From contig DAOUEK010000023.1 of the NCBI GenBank assembly GCA_034430425.1, forward strand, positions 1-20,236: 20,236 nt of DNA, given 5' to 3'. The stretch is from WVZH01 sp034430425 (lineage in GTDB: Bacteria; Chloroflexota; Anaerolineae; Anaerolineales; E44-bin32). Each line of letters begins with the position of its first letter. Positions within the stretch are counted from its first letter, which is position 1. Shown here piece after piece: positions 1-6,719 of this stretch. The notes beneath the pieces were generated by a model. It did not search any database. It was not told where the DNA came from and saw only the letters and a list, made by a program, of their open reading frames with translations. A program made the position numbers and the translations under genes.

Positions 1-788
1 CGGTAATCCGGAGCCAGAATCTCTACGTATGTTGCCAGGTTGGGTTCTGAAAGGCGGGAGCGCATGCGTCCCTCGATTTGTTCCAGGGCCAGATTGGTCG
101 TCACAAGGATGGGCAGGCGGTTGACGTAGCGGTAGTTCAGGATCTGGAAGAGTTTTTCGCGCGCCCAATCGGTGGCATTTTGTGTGCCAAAATCATCGAG
201 GACCAGCAGCGGCGCCGTGCGGATTTGCTCGAAACGCTCCTCGAAGGTCGTATTCTCGGCGCTGAAGGCGTAGCGCAACGAGTCGAGTAGATCCGGCACC
301 GTGAGGAATAGGGTGGGAACGCCCAGTGAAGCACATTCGTTAGCAACGGCGGCGGCCAGATGGGTCTTCCCGCAGCCATAAGGACCCTGGATCAACAGCC
401 AGCCGTCCAGACTGTGGGCGAATTTTTGCGCTGCTTCGAGAGCATGTTGTAATGATTGGCGTTGATGTGCGGGCAGGTTATGACGCCCTTCGGGATTGAA
501 ACGCTCGAAGGTGAGGTGCTTCAATTCATCCAGGTTGCTGAAGCGATAAAGCCGGCTGCGTACACGTTCGCGGACTTCAGGCTGCCGGCAGGGACAAATC
601 TCCACCTTGCCGAAGTTGGGATCTTCGAGCGGCACATCGGTTCGTAAATATCCTGCTCCGCCGCAGAGCGGACATTGCGGATCACCAAGGGGACTGTCGG
701 TATGCTTAGTGCTCGATGAAGTCTGCGAAATCCCCTTCGACGTAGCGGCGGCGAGCCTTTTCAGAGTCTCCTCGATCTTCTCGCTCAT
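1..788 (-). CDS. DnaC/DnaI-like helicase-loader AAA+ ATPase (3' end cut by window edge)
   Basis: The reading frame opens at ATG 788 and runs through the left edge, so 262 residues are visible and the C-terminus is missing. An N-terminal zinc-ribbon-like segment has Cys39, Cys42, Cys65 and Cys67 (CPLC...CPC). It is followed by an AAA+ core: Walker A GPYGCGKT (135-142), Walker B LLVLDDFG (194-201), sensor-1-like TTN (230-232), and an Arg-finger-like RMRSRLSE (241-248). These match the DnaC/DnaI/IstB-type ATPases; the dnaB and dnaD-like neighbours favour helicase loading over a transposon IstB role. GAGGAAGAG lies just before the ATG. No other ATG, GTG or TTG occurs before the Cys motif, so the 83-nt overlap with the upstream dnaD-like gene seems genuine. 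It is expected to load DnaB onto origin or forked DNA. The family is clear; the partner is inferred. Confidence 0.85.
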   Translation of the reverse strand, partial: MSEKIEETLKRLAAATSKGISQTSSSTKHTDSPLGDPQCPLCGGAGYLRTDVPLEDPNFGKVEICPCRQPEVRERVRSRLYRFSNLDELKHLTFERFNPEGRHNLPAHQRQSLQHALEAAQKFAHSLDGWLLIQGPYGCGKTHLAAAVANECASLGVPTLFLTVPDLLDSLRYAFSAENTTFEERFEQIRTAPLLVLDDFGTQNATDWAREKLFQILNYRYVNRLPILVTTNLALEQIEGRMRSRLSEPNLATYVEILAPDY

Positions 789-1422
789 CTCTTCCTCGTT
801 TGTCCCAATCTTCAAGTATCGCTTCTATGTAGCGCCATTTCCTGACGTTGTTTTCGACGGCGATGCGCAGGGCATCTTCGATCCACGTTGCCGGATAGGT
901 TTCTTCCGCTTCCCGCAGCCGGTCGGCGATCATGGGCGTCAGGGCGCCGATGTTTTGTTCGTAGAGCACGAAGATGTTCGGCCGTTCGATCTTCAATTCG
1001 ACCGGCTGCTCCTCGCTTCCCGTAGGAGTCCAGTCCCCGTGTTCGATGCCCTCGATGGCGGCGCGTCCCTTGGGCGTATTCAGGAAGTATAACGCTTCTT
1101 CGCCATCCGCAAACGTTAGTGTCGCTTTCAGAAAGGTGCCGCGGGCGACCGCGTGTTCCAGGGCATCCACCAGGATCTCCTCTGAATCGTGTCTCTCTGG
1201 ATCGAGATCTCGCATGAAGATTTCGTCGGAGGCGATATCGGATTGCCGCAGGTACTTGAAGCGGCCTTCTTTTTGCGCCAACGCCCAGAATGCATACAGC
1301 GTGAGTTTCAGCTCTCCCAGATGGTCGATGGTCGGGAGAAGTTCGCTGAAAAAAATATTTGGAATGGGCGTAGTTCGCAATTTTCCCGCCGGGAAACCGG
1401 AAAATCCCTTCTGTGATTTCAT
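706..1422 (-). CDS. DnaD-domain primosome protein
   Basis: A 238-residue protein. The N-terminal half (about 22-115, around FFSELLPTIDHLGELKLTLY) looks like the winged-helix part of DnaD/DnaB(Bsu) proteins. The C-terminal half (about 150-210) has the DnaD-domain pattern: YEQNIGALTP (154-163), Trp180 followed by an IEDAL helix, and KWRYIEAILEDW (195-206). A charged linker and an RRRYVEGDFADFIEH tail follow, the latter overlapping the helicase-loader gene. In Firmicutes, DnaD-family proteins remodel origin DNA and recruit the helicase loader; the same role is inferred here. It lies 63 nt downstream of dnaB. No Shine-Dalgarno is seen before ATG 1422, but a good promoter lies directly upstream, so it may be translated from a leaderless mRNA as well as from the dnaB transcript. 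Confidence 0.85.
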   Translation of the reverse strand: MKSQKGFSGFPAGKLRTTPIPNIFFSELLPTIDHLGELKLTLYAFWALAQKEGRFKYLRQSDIASDEIFMRDLDPERHDSEEILVDALEHAVARGTFLKATLTFADGEEALYFLNTPKGRAAIEGIEHGDWTPTGSEEQPVELKIERPNIFVLYEQNIGALTPMIADRLREAEETYPATWIEDALRIAVENNVRKWRYIEAILEDWDKRGRDEREDRGDSEKARRRYVEGDFADFIEH

Positions 1423-1430
1423 TTCAACCG

Positions 1431-1459
1431 TTTATATCTGAATTTGCCACAGATGACAA
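1431..1459 (-). promoter_or_regulatory. sigma70-like promoter for the dnaD-like/loader pair
   Basis: On the minus strand, TTGTCA (1459-1454), a 17-nt spacer and TATAAA (1436-1431) match the -35/-10 consensus at 5 of 6 positions each. The -10 ends 8 nt before ATG 1422, placing the transcript start at or within a few bases of the start codon. A tandem heptamer, TTCGTGC twice on the plus strand (1464-1477), sits just upstream of the -35 and could be a regulator site. Confidence 0.55.
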
Positions 1460-1485
1460 TCGATTCGTGCTTCGTGCTGGAAAAT

Positions 1486-2871
1486 TCATCCGACTTGCGA
1501 CATATCCACCTGTCGTGTGGCGGCATTCTCGAATTTCGCCAATGCCTTGCGGAAGACCAGTTCCACGCTGCCGACGGGCCCGTTGCGGTGTTTGGCCACG
1601 ATAATCTCGGCGATGTTCTGTTTGAGCGTATCTTCCTCGTATTGATCCGGGCGGTAAATGAACATGACCACATCGGCGTCCTGCTCGAGGCTGCCCGACT
1701 CGCGCAAATCGGAGAGGATCGGGCGCGGCGGCCTGCGCGACTCGACGGCGCGCGAGAGCTGCGCAGCTGCCAGAACCGGCACTTTTAACTCGCGCGCCAG
1801 GGCTTTCATGTTACGCGAGATATAGGAGACCTCCTGGACGCGATTATCGATGCGTGTTTCCCCCGTCATCAACTGCAGGTAATCGACGACGACCAGATCC
1901 AGACCGACTTCCATGTGCAAGCGCCGGCATTTGGTGTGCAGCTGCAGGGGCGTGATGGCGGGTGTGTCGTCCAGATAGATTTGTGTGTCGCCCAGTGCGC
2001 TGACGGCCTGGGTGAACAAAGGCCACTCGTCATCCTCCAAGTTCGCCAGCCGCAAACGCTGCGAGTCGATGCCGGTTTCTTGCGAGACGAGACGCTGTAC
2101 GAGTTGTTCGTTCGACATCTCCAGCGAGAAAAGCGCCACGTGTTTCTTGTGAAGCTGGCTGGCGTTCTTGGCGATCGAGAGGCAGAAACCGGATTTCCCC
2201 TGCCCAGGACGGCCGGCGATGATAAGGAAATCACTGGGCTGCAGTCCACCCAGTAAACGGTCCAGGTCGAGGAAACCGGTGGGTACGCCCAGGGTCTCGT
2301 CGCGGTGCCGGGCGAGATAATCGATGCGGTCGTAGTATTCGCTGACGACATGCTTGATCGGCTGTAATTGATGCGCCAGCCTGCGTTCGCTGACACCAAA
2401 AATTGCCTTCTCGGCATCGTTGACCACGTCTTCGATGGGCGAATCGGCCTTGAAAGCCAATCGAGCGATTTGATTGGCTGCCTGCAGGAGACGTCTGCGT
2501 GTGGCGGTTTCTTCGACCAGGTGGCCATAAGCTTCGGCGTGAAGCGTGGAAGGCACGTTGTTGATCAGCGTGGTGAGATAGGCTGGCCCTCCGGTTTCGT
2601 CGAGCTGGTTTTTCCGCTCCAATTCATCGGAGACGGTCAGGATGTCGATCGGCAAGCGCTGCTCTTGCAAGCTGGTGAAGGCTTTCCATACCCAGCGATT
2701 GCGGTGCAGAAAGAAATCATCTGCGGTGAGGAAGTGAGCGACGTCGTAGTAAACCTCTGGATTAACCAGGACCGCCCCCAACACCGCTTCTTCCGCGATG
2801 CGGTCGTAGGGCATCTCCTGGCCTTGTCCGCTATCTTGCGGAGCGACGGAAAATGAGGGGGCGTCACTCAT
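1486..2871 (-). CDS. dnaB: replicative DNA helicase DnaB
   Basis: A 461-residue hexameric 5'-3' replicative helicase, normal length for the family. The N-terminal domain covers about 20-125 (EEAVLGAVLVNPE, GGPAYLTTLINNVPS). The RecA-like C-terminal domain has Walker A GRPGQGKS (220-227), catalytic Glu in SLEMS (251), Walker B LVVVDYLQLM (Asp330), the DnaB signature AQLSRAVE...LSDLRESGSLEQDADVV, and the Arg-finger segment AKHRNGPVG. The Walker A is unusual: most DnaBs read ARPSMGKT/S, here Gly-Gln replaces Ser-Met. No intein is present. It lies between the DUF151 nuclease gene and the dnaD-like and loader genes, so helicase and loading factors are together. Start ATG 2871 has only a weak GGA-type ribosome site. 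Confidence 0.97.
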   Translation of the reverse strand: MSDAPSFSVAPQDSGQGQEMPYDRIAEEAVLGAVLVNPEVYYDVAHFLTADDFFLHRNRWVWKAFTSLQEQRLPIDILTVSDELERKNQLDETGGPAYLTTLINNVPSTLHAEAYGHLVEETATRRRLLQAANQIARLAFKADSPIEDVVNDAEKAIFGVSERRLAHQLQPIKHVVSEYYDRIDYLARHRDETLGVPTGFLDLDRLLGGLQPSDFLIIAGRPGQGKSGFCLSIAKNASQLHKKHVALFSLEMSNEQLVQRLVSQETGIDSQRLRLANLEDDEWPLFTQAVSALGDTQIYLDDTPAITPLQLHTKCRRLHMEVGLDLVVVDYLQLMTGETRIDNRVQEVSYISRNMKALARELKVPVLAAAQLSRAVESRRPPRPILSDLRESGSLEQDADVVMFIYRPDQYEEDTLKQNIAEIIVAKHRNGPVGSVELVFRKALAKFENAATRQVDMSQVG

Positions 2872-2921
2872 TCGTACGGGTTCCTATCTATCTCGAATAA
2901 TCTTCGGTTCGAAAATAAATG

Positions 2922-2937
2922 ACTGCCGAGGAGCAGT
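2922..2937 (-). terminator. short hairpin with T-rich tail downstream of the DUF151 gene
   Basis: On the minus strand ACTGC-TCCTCG-GCAGT forms a 5-bp stem followed by CATTTATTTTC. It lies between the DUF151 stop and the dnaB start, so it could be a weak intrinsic terminator or attenuator. The stem is short, so strength is doubtful. Confidence 0.35.
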
Positions 2938-2966
2938 TTTGGCGGTTTCTGACTGTTGATTGCAGA

Positions 2967-2986
2967 TCGTATAAATGGTGATACGA
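2967..2986. repeat. 6-bp inverted repeat in the DUF151-dnaB spacer
   Basis: TCGTAT (2967-2972) and ATACGA (2981-2986) are exact inverted repeats separated by 8 nt, starting 12 nt past the DUF151 stop codon. It could be an RNA hairpin protecting the transcript end or a dimeric regulator site ahead of dnaB. No U-tract follows, so it is not a classical terminator by itself. Confidence 0.35.
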
Positions 2987-2997
2987 ACGGGAAGAGG

Positions 2998-3525
2998 TTA
3001 GTCTTCGGACTCCTCATCCTTTGTATCTAAATCGTCGAGGTCGAGGTTCTCCACGAAATCTTTGAAGACTTCAAGGCGATCTTCGGACTCCTCCGCTTCT
3101 TCTCCCGATTCTACATCGACTTCTGGCACCGAGGACGCCTCTTCCATGACATCTTCGGCGACGAAAATCGGAACATTGACTCGCACTGCGAGCGCCAAAG
3201 CGTCGGAAGGGCGCGAATCGATTTCGAGCTCTCGACCATTAACACTTAAAATGATGCGTGCGTAGAAGACGTCGTCCTTCAATTCCGTAATGTTGACGCG
3301 CAACACATTGGCGTCCAGAGTCTGTAATATATTTCGCAGTAAATCGTGGGTTAATGGACGGGCGACTTCGAGTTCTTGCAAGCTGAGGGTAATGGCGTCC
3401 GCTTCAAAGGGGCCGATCCATATTGGCAGGAAGCGATCTGAATCCAATTCGCGAAGAATGATGATCCGCTGAGGAGACATTAGACTTACGCGAATACTGT
3501 CAACAACTACCTCTACAAAATTCAT
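2998..3525 (-). CDS. bifunctional nuclease family protein (DUF151)
   Basis: A 175-residue protein. Residues 1-125 match the DUF151/bifunctional nuclease domain: MNFVEVVVDSIRVS at the start, LPIWIGPFEADAI (33-45), and the signature SRPSDALALAVR (104-115), followed by VPIFVAEDVM. The family, named for plant BFN with DNase/RNase activity, is widespread in bacteria with poorly known cellular roles. The C-terminal tail (about 128-175) is very acidic, ending in an FVENLDLDDLD-type segment. ATG 3525 is chosen because the family begins here and GGAGG lies just upstream; an upstream extension to 3588 is possible but lacks homology. It starts the block containing dnaB and is divergent from the acyl-CoA synthetase. 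Confidence 0.88.
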   Translation of the reverse strand: MNFVEVVVDSIRVSLMSPQRIIILRELDSDRFLPIWIGPFEADAITLSLQELEVARPLTHDLLRNILQTLDANVLRVNITELKDDVFYARIILSVNGRELEIDSRPSDALALAVRVNVPIFVAEDVMEEASSVPEVDVESGEEAEESEDRLEVFKDFVENLDLDDLDTKDEESED

Positions 3526-3559
3526 TGCCTCCGCCTGGTGCAGCGAGTTGCTTGAGGGC

Positions 3560-3588
3560 ATTCTAACACAGCGATTATTCGGAAGCAA
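3560..3588 (-). promoter_or_regulatory. sigma70-like promoter for the DUF151-dnaB block
   Basis: On the minus strand, TTGCTT (3588-3583), a 17-nt spacer and TAGAAT (3565-3560) lie about 35 nt before ATG 3525. This leaves a short leader that includes the GGAGG ribosome site. Confidence 0.5.
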
Positions 3589-3621
3589 TGAGAATATCTT
3601 ATTCAGTCACAATTTAACTTC

Positions 3622-3630
3622 TGCTATCAT
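3622..3630 (+). promoter_or_regulatory. extended -10 element for the acyl-CoA synthetase operon
   Basis: TGC-TATCAT forms an extended -10 (TGnTATnnT type) about 78 nt before ATG 3708. The -35 at the right distance (TTCAGT, 3602-3607) is poor. It lies in the divergent spacer with the DUF151 promoter. Confidence 0.35.
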
Positions 3631-3707
3631 TTGAATAGGTTCAGTTTCATCCGACTCGGAGATTTTTGTTGCAGGAAATGGGCAAGTCGCCAGAAAGTCG
3701 AGGTGAG

Positions 3708-5813
3708 ATGTTTGAGTCATTGTTTACGCCGCGAGGTGTCGCCGTTATTGGAGCTTCCCTGAACCCAACCAAGTTGGGGTACGGCGTTGCCCGGAATCTG
3801 GTTGTATCCGGGTACCAGGGGGAGCTGTATTTCGTCAATCCGCGAGATGGGGTGCTCTTCGAGCGGGAGCTGTATCCCCATGTGGGTGCGGTCCCCGATC
3901 CACTTGATCTGGCCGTCATTATCATTCCCGCAGACTCTGTGCCCGGCGCCCTCGAGGCGTGTGGGAAACGCGGTGTGGGCTACGCGATCATCGGCTCGGG
4001 AGGGTTTCGGGAGGTGGGGCCCGAAGGCGCTGCTTTGGAACAGCGTTGTCTGGAGATCGCTCGAAAATATCAAATTCGCGTACTGGGTCCCAACTGTATC
4101 GGTTTCCTGGATACCCATTTACCGATAGACACCACATTCCTCCCACTACCGGGACCCACGCAGGGGGATATCGGTTTCGTTTCGCACTCCGGTGCGGTCT
4201 GCGAGGCGGTGATTGACTGGGCGCGCGGGCAAGGTTTTGGTCTGTCCAGGTTGGTGAGCATGGGCAACCAGATGGATTTAAGCGAAAGCGATCTGCTGTC
4301 GGCGGTTGCCATGGATGCGCATACTCGAGTCGTCGCCATGTACCTGGAAGGAGTCGTCGATGGCGCACATTTCATCGAGCAGGCACACCAGGTTACCTGT
4401 GAGAAACCGGTCATCGCTATAAAAGTGGGCGTCTCGGAAGCCGGCCGGGCGGCGGTCGCCTCGCATACGGGCGCGCTGGCGGGCCAGGACAAAGCCTACG
4501 ACGCGGCCTTCCGAAAAGCAGGCGTGATCCGGGCGCGGCACAGCGAGGAGATGTTTAACTGGGCGCAGGCGCTGGCCTGGTGCCCCTTGCCCAAAGGGGA
4601 TCGAGTGGCGATCCTGACCAACGCCGGCGGGCCCGGGGCGATCGCCTCGGATGCCATCGCTGCCAACGAATTAAGCCTGGCGGCTCTGAGTGAAGAGACG
4701 GTGCGCGAACTGAAGTCGCTGCTGCCTCCCACGGTGTCCATTCGCAATCCGATCGATCTGTTGGCAGGCGGCGGGCCGCAGGAGTATGCCGAATGTCTCG
4801 GCGCGCTGATCAAGGACGACATGGTCGACGCGGTGATCGTCATTCTGGTCCCGCCGCCGATGAGCACAGCTGCGGAGGTGGCCGGGGCGATCATTCCTTT
4901 GATCCATTCGACCACCAAGCCGGTGGTGGTTACTCTCATGGGGCAGGATTTGATCGAGCATGCGGCGCGGATGCTGCGGCAGGCGCGTATTCCGGATTAC
5001 CGTTTTCCCGAACGGGCGGCTTCCGCCATGCGGGTTTTAATGCAGCGAGCTGCTCACTTGCAAACGGTCGAGGAGACGCCGCAGCCGGTTCGGGGAGTCG
5101 ATCCCGATCGGGCGCGAGAGCAGCTTGCGCACGCCGAAGTTGGAGAAGAGGGCTTCATCGAGGCCGATGTGGCCGCGGAGATCGTTAAATCCTACGGGAT
5201 CCATCCTGTGGCGGAAGTCCTGGCGACAACTGTGGAAGAAGCACAGACGGCGGCAGAAGAGCTGGGGTATCCTTTGGCCTTGAAGATCGCATCCACTGAC
5301 ATTCCTCACAAATCAGATATCGGTGGTGTGCTGTTGAACGTACAGGATTCGGAGCAGTTGAATAACGGCTTCACCGCGCTTGTCGGACGGGCGCGTTCAG
5401 CATCGCCGAAAGCAAAAATCGAAGGGGTGATCGTTGAGCAGATGATCGACAAAGGGCAGGATGTGATCGTCGGTGTGGTGCGAGACCAGCAGTTCGGGCC
5501 GCTGGTGATGTTCGGCTCCGGCGGTGTGGAAGTAGAAGCGTTGAAGGATGTCGCCTTTGAGCTGGCCCCCTTGCGCCGTTTCGAAGCCGAGCGCATGCTC
5601 GCTCGTACCTGGGCTGGTGAACGGCTGAAGGGCTACCGCAATCTTCCACCCGCTGATCGAGAGGCGGTGATCGATGCGTTGCTGCGAATCGGGCAGCTGG
5701 CGCTTGATCTGCCGGACGTCATGGAAGTGGAGATCAATCCACTGCGCGTGCTTACTGAAGGCGCGGTGGCGTTGGACGTGCGCTTGCGGAAGCGATTGCA
5801 AGAGAAAGGTTGA
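3708..5813 (+). CDS. ADP-forming acetate/acyl-CoA ligase (fused alpha-beta)
   Basis: A 701-residue NDP-forming acyl-CoA synthetase: acyl-CoA + ADP + Pi <-> acid + CoA + ATP, usually conserving energy in fermenters. Domain order: CoA-binding Rossmann domain (about 1-120; SLFTPRGVAVIGAS, GPNCIG at 127-132); succinyl-CoA-ligase-like domains (about 150-450; GNQMDLSESDLL, ASHTGALAG with the expected phospho-His253); and a C-terminal ATP-grasp domain (about 485-695; IPHKSDIGGV with His534, EVEINPL). Alpha and beta halves are fused, as in many bacteria and some archaea. The start at 3708 fits the family and follows GAGGTGAG; in-frame starts at 3678 and TTG 3666 would add 10-14 residues without homology. 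The stop is 9 nt before the next gene, implying co-transcription. The substrate (acetate, branched-chain or aryl acid) cannot be read from sequence. Confidence 0.93.
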   Translation: MFESLFTPRGVAVIGASLNPTKLGYGVARNLVVSGYQGELYFVNPRDGVLFERELYPHVGAVPDPLDLAVIIIPADSVPGALEACGKRGVGYAIIGSGGFREVGPEGAALEQRCLEIARKYQIRVLGPNCIGFLDTHLPIDTTFLPLPGPTQGDIGFVSHSGAVCEAVIDWARGQGFGLSRLVSMGNQMDLSESDLLSAVAMDAHTRVVAMYLEGVVDGAHFIEQAHQVTCEKPVIAIKVGVSEAGRAAVASHTGALAGQDKAYDAAFRKAGVIRARHSEEMFNWAQALAWCPLPKGDRVAILTNAGGPGAIASDAIAANELSLAALSEETVRELKSLLPPTVSIRNPIDLLAGGGPQEYAECLGALIKDDMVDAVIVILVPPPMSTAAEVAGAIIPLIHSTTKPVVVTLMGQDLIEHAARMLRQARIPDYRFPERAASAMRVLMQRAAHLQTVEETPQPVRGVDPDRAREQLAHAEVGEEGFIEADVAAEIVKSYGIHPVAEVLATTVEEAQTAAEELGYPLALKIASTDIPHKSDIGGVLLNVQDSEQLNNGFTALVGRARSASPKAKIEGVIVEQMIDKGQDVIVGVVRDQQFGPLVMFGSGGVEVEALKDVAFELAPLRRFEAERMLARTWAGERLKGYRNLPPADREAVIDALLRIGQLALDLPDVMEVEINPLRVLTEGAVALDVRLRKRLQEKG

Positions 5814-5822
5814 GGATCAATC

Positions 5823-6548
5823 ATGCAGGAGACTAACGGAGATCGAGCACAGACAGACATTCGACGGAAGATCGTGATTTGGTGCCTGCAGTCAGTCGTG
5901 GGGTTGATTGGCTACGGCGTGATCATCTTTCTCGCTGCGGGCACGATGAATTGGCTCTGGGGATGGTTATTTCTCCTCTCGGTAGCAGTGATGCTCTTCG
6001 GCCAACCCATCCTGCTCATCCCCATCAACCCGGAGACCTTCATCGAGCGCGCTGGCGGTTTGCGCCAGGAAGGGGGCAAACGCTGGGACCGCTGGCTAAT
6101 GGCCGTTGCCGGTGGAATTATGCCCCTGGCTTCCTGGGTCGTAGCGGCCTTGAATCTACGCTATGACTGGCAGCCGATGCCACCTGAAATCATGCACATC
6201 GTGGGGTTGACTCTCGTCGCCATAGGTTGGTTTATCTTCCTCTGGGCGATGGTCTCGAATGCCTATTTCTCCGAGGTGGTTCGCATCCAGACGGAGCGGG
6301 ACCACGCCGTCGCTATGAAGGGGCCGTATCGAACAGTGCGACATCCGGGATATGCGGGCGCGATCCTGGCCTTCCTGGGTGTGCCATTTCTGCTCGGTTC
6401 CTATTGGGCGCTGATCCCGGCTGTGTTGGGAATGGCAGGGTACGTGCTGCGAACGGCGCTCGAGGACCGCACGCTGCAGGCGGAATTGGGAGGATATGAG
6501 GAATATTGTGAGAGGGTTCGCTATCGGTTGATTCCAGGGCTATGGTAA
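5823..6548 (+). CDS. isoprenylcysteine carboxyl methyltransferase-like membrane protein
   Basis: A 241-residue integral membrane protein with about five hydrophobic segments (near 17-39, 42-62, 90-110, 123-146, 178-207). The C-terminal half carries the ICMT/PEMT superfamily signature: GPYRTVRHPGYAGAIL (about 167-182), which binds S-adenosylmethionine, then LEDRTL and GGYEEYCERVRYRLIPGLW. Bacterial members are SAM-dependent methyltransferases of mostly unknown substrate, probably lipids or small hydrophobic molecules rather than prenylated proteins. GAGG overlapping the preceding stop codon serves as ribosome site, consistent with translational coupling to the acyl-CoA synthetase. The family is firm, the substrate unknown. 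Confidence 0.85.
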   Translation: MQETNGDRAQTDIRRKIVIWCLQSVVGLIGYGVIIFLAAGTMNWLWGWLFLLSVAVMLFGQPILLIPINPETFIERAGGLRQEGGKRWDRWLMAVAGGIMPLASWVVAALNLRYDWQPMPPEIMHIVGLTLVAIGWFIFLWAMVSNAYFSEVVRIQTERDHAVAMKGPYRTVRHPGYAGAILAFLGVPFLLGSYWALIPAVLGMAGYVLRTALEDRTLQAELGGYEEYCERVRYRLIPGLW

Positions 6549-6573
6549 TCACGGAATGAATGCTTTATATTGA

Positions 6574-6589
6574 CTTTGAACTGTCAAAG
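6574..6589 (+). terminator. hairpin after the methyltransferase-like gene
   Basis: CTTTGA-ACTG-TCAAAG is an exact 6-bp stem with a 4-nt loop, 26 nt past the stop codon. No U-tract follows, so it is at best a weak or Rho-assisted end, or an mRNA-stabilising hairpin. Confidence 0.35.
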
Positions 6590-6660
6590 ATCCGGGTGTT
6601 CTTCCAGGAAGCAGCCCGCCCGTCTATCAAACACTCAAGGGTAGCAGAATCAAGACAATA

Positions 6661-6689
6661 TTGCCTTAATCGGCGATATTATAGATAAT
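6661..6689 (+). promoter_or_regulatory. sigma70-like promoter of the restriction-modification operon
   Basis: TTGCCT (6661-6666), a 17-nt spacer and GATAAT (6684-6689) lie in an AT-rich spacer. The leader of about 25 nt contains GAGGGAG before ATG 6720. The element GCC-N6-GGC over the -35 recurs at two other promoters in the window. Confidence 0.55.
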
Positions 6690-6719
6690 ATGTTCTAGTA
6701 GGGAAGGGGCACGAGGGAG

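Noticed and set aside
607..1441. Plus-strand open frames opposite the dnaD-like gene
   Set aside because: They are antisense shadows; the minus-strand frames carry the DnaD and loader motifs.
2361..2871. Phage or plasmid origin of the dnaB-dnaD-loader cluster
   Set aside because: Helicase/loader pairs occur on phages, but no phage structural, integrase or recombinase gene is nearby and the base composition matches the chromosomal genes around it.
3666..3707. Longer N-terminus for the acyl-CoA synthetase (TTG 3666 or ATG 3678)
   Set aside because: The added residues are outside the conserved family start, and ATG 3708 has a ribosome-site-like GAGGTG upstream.
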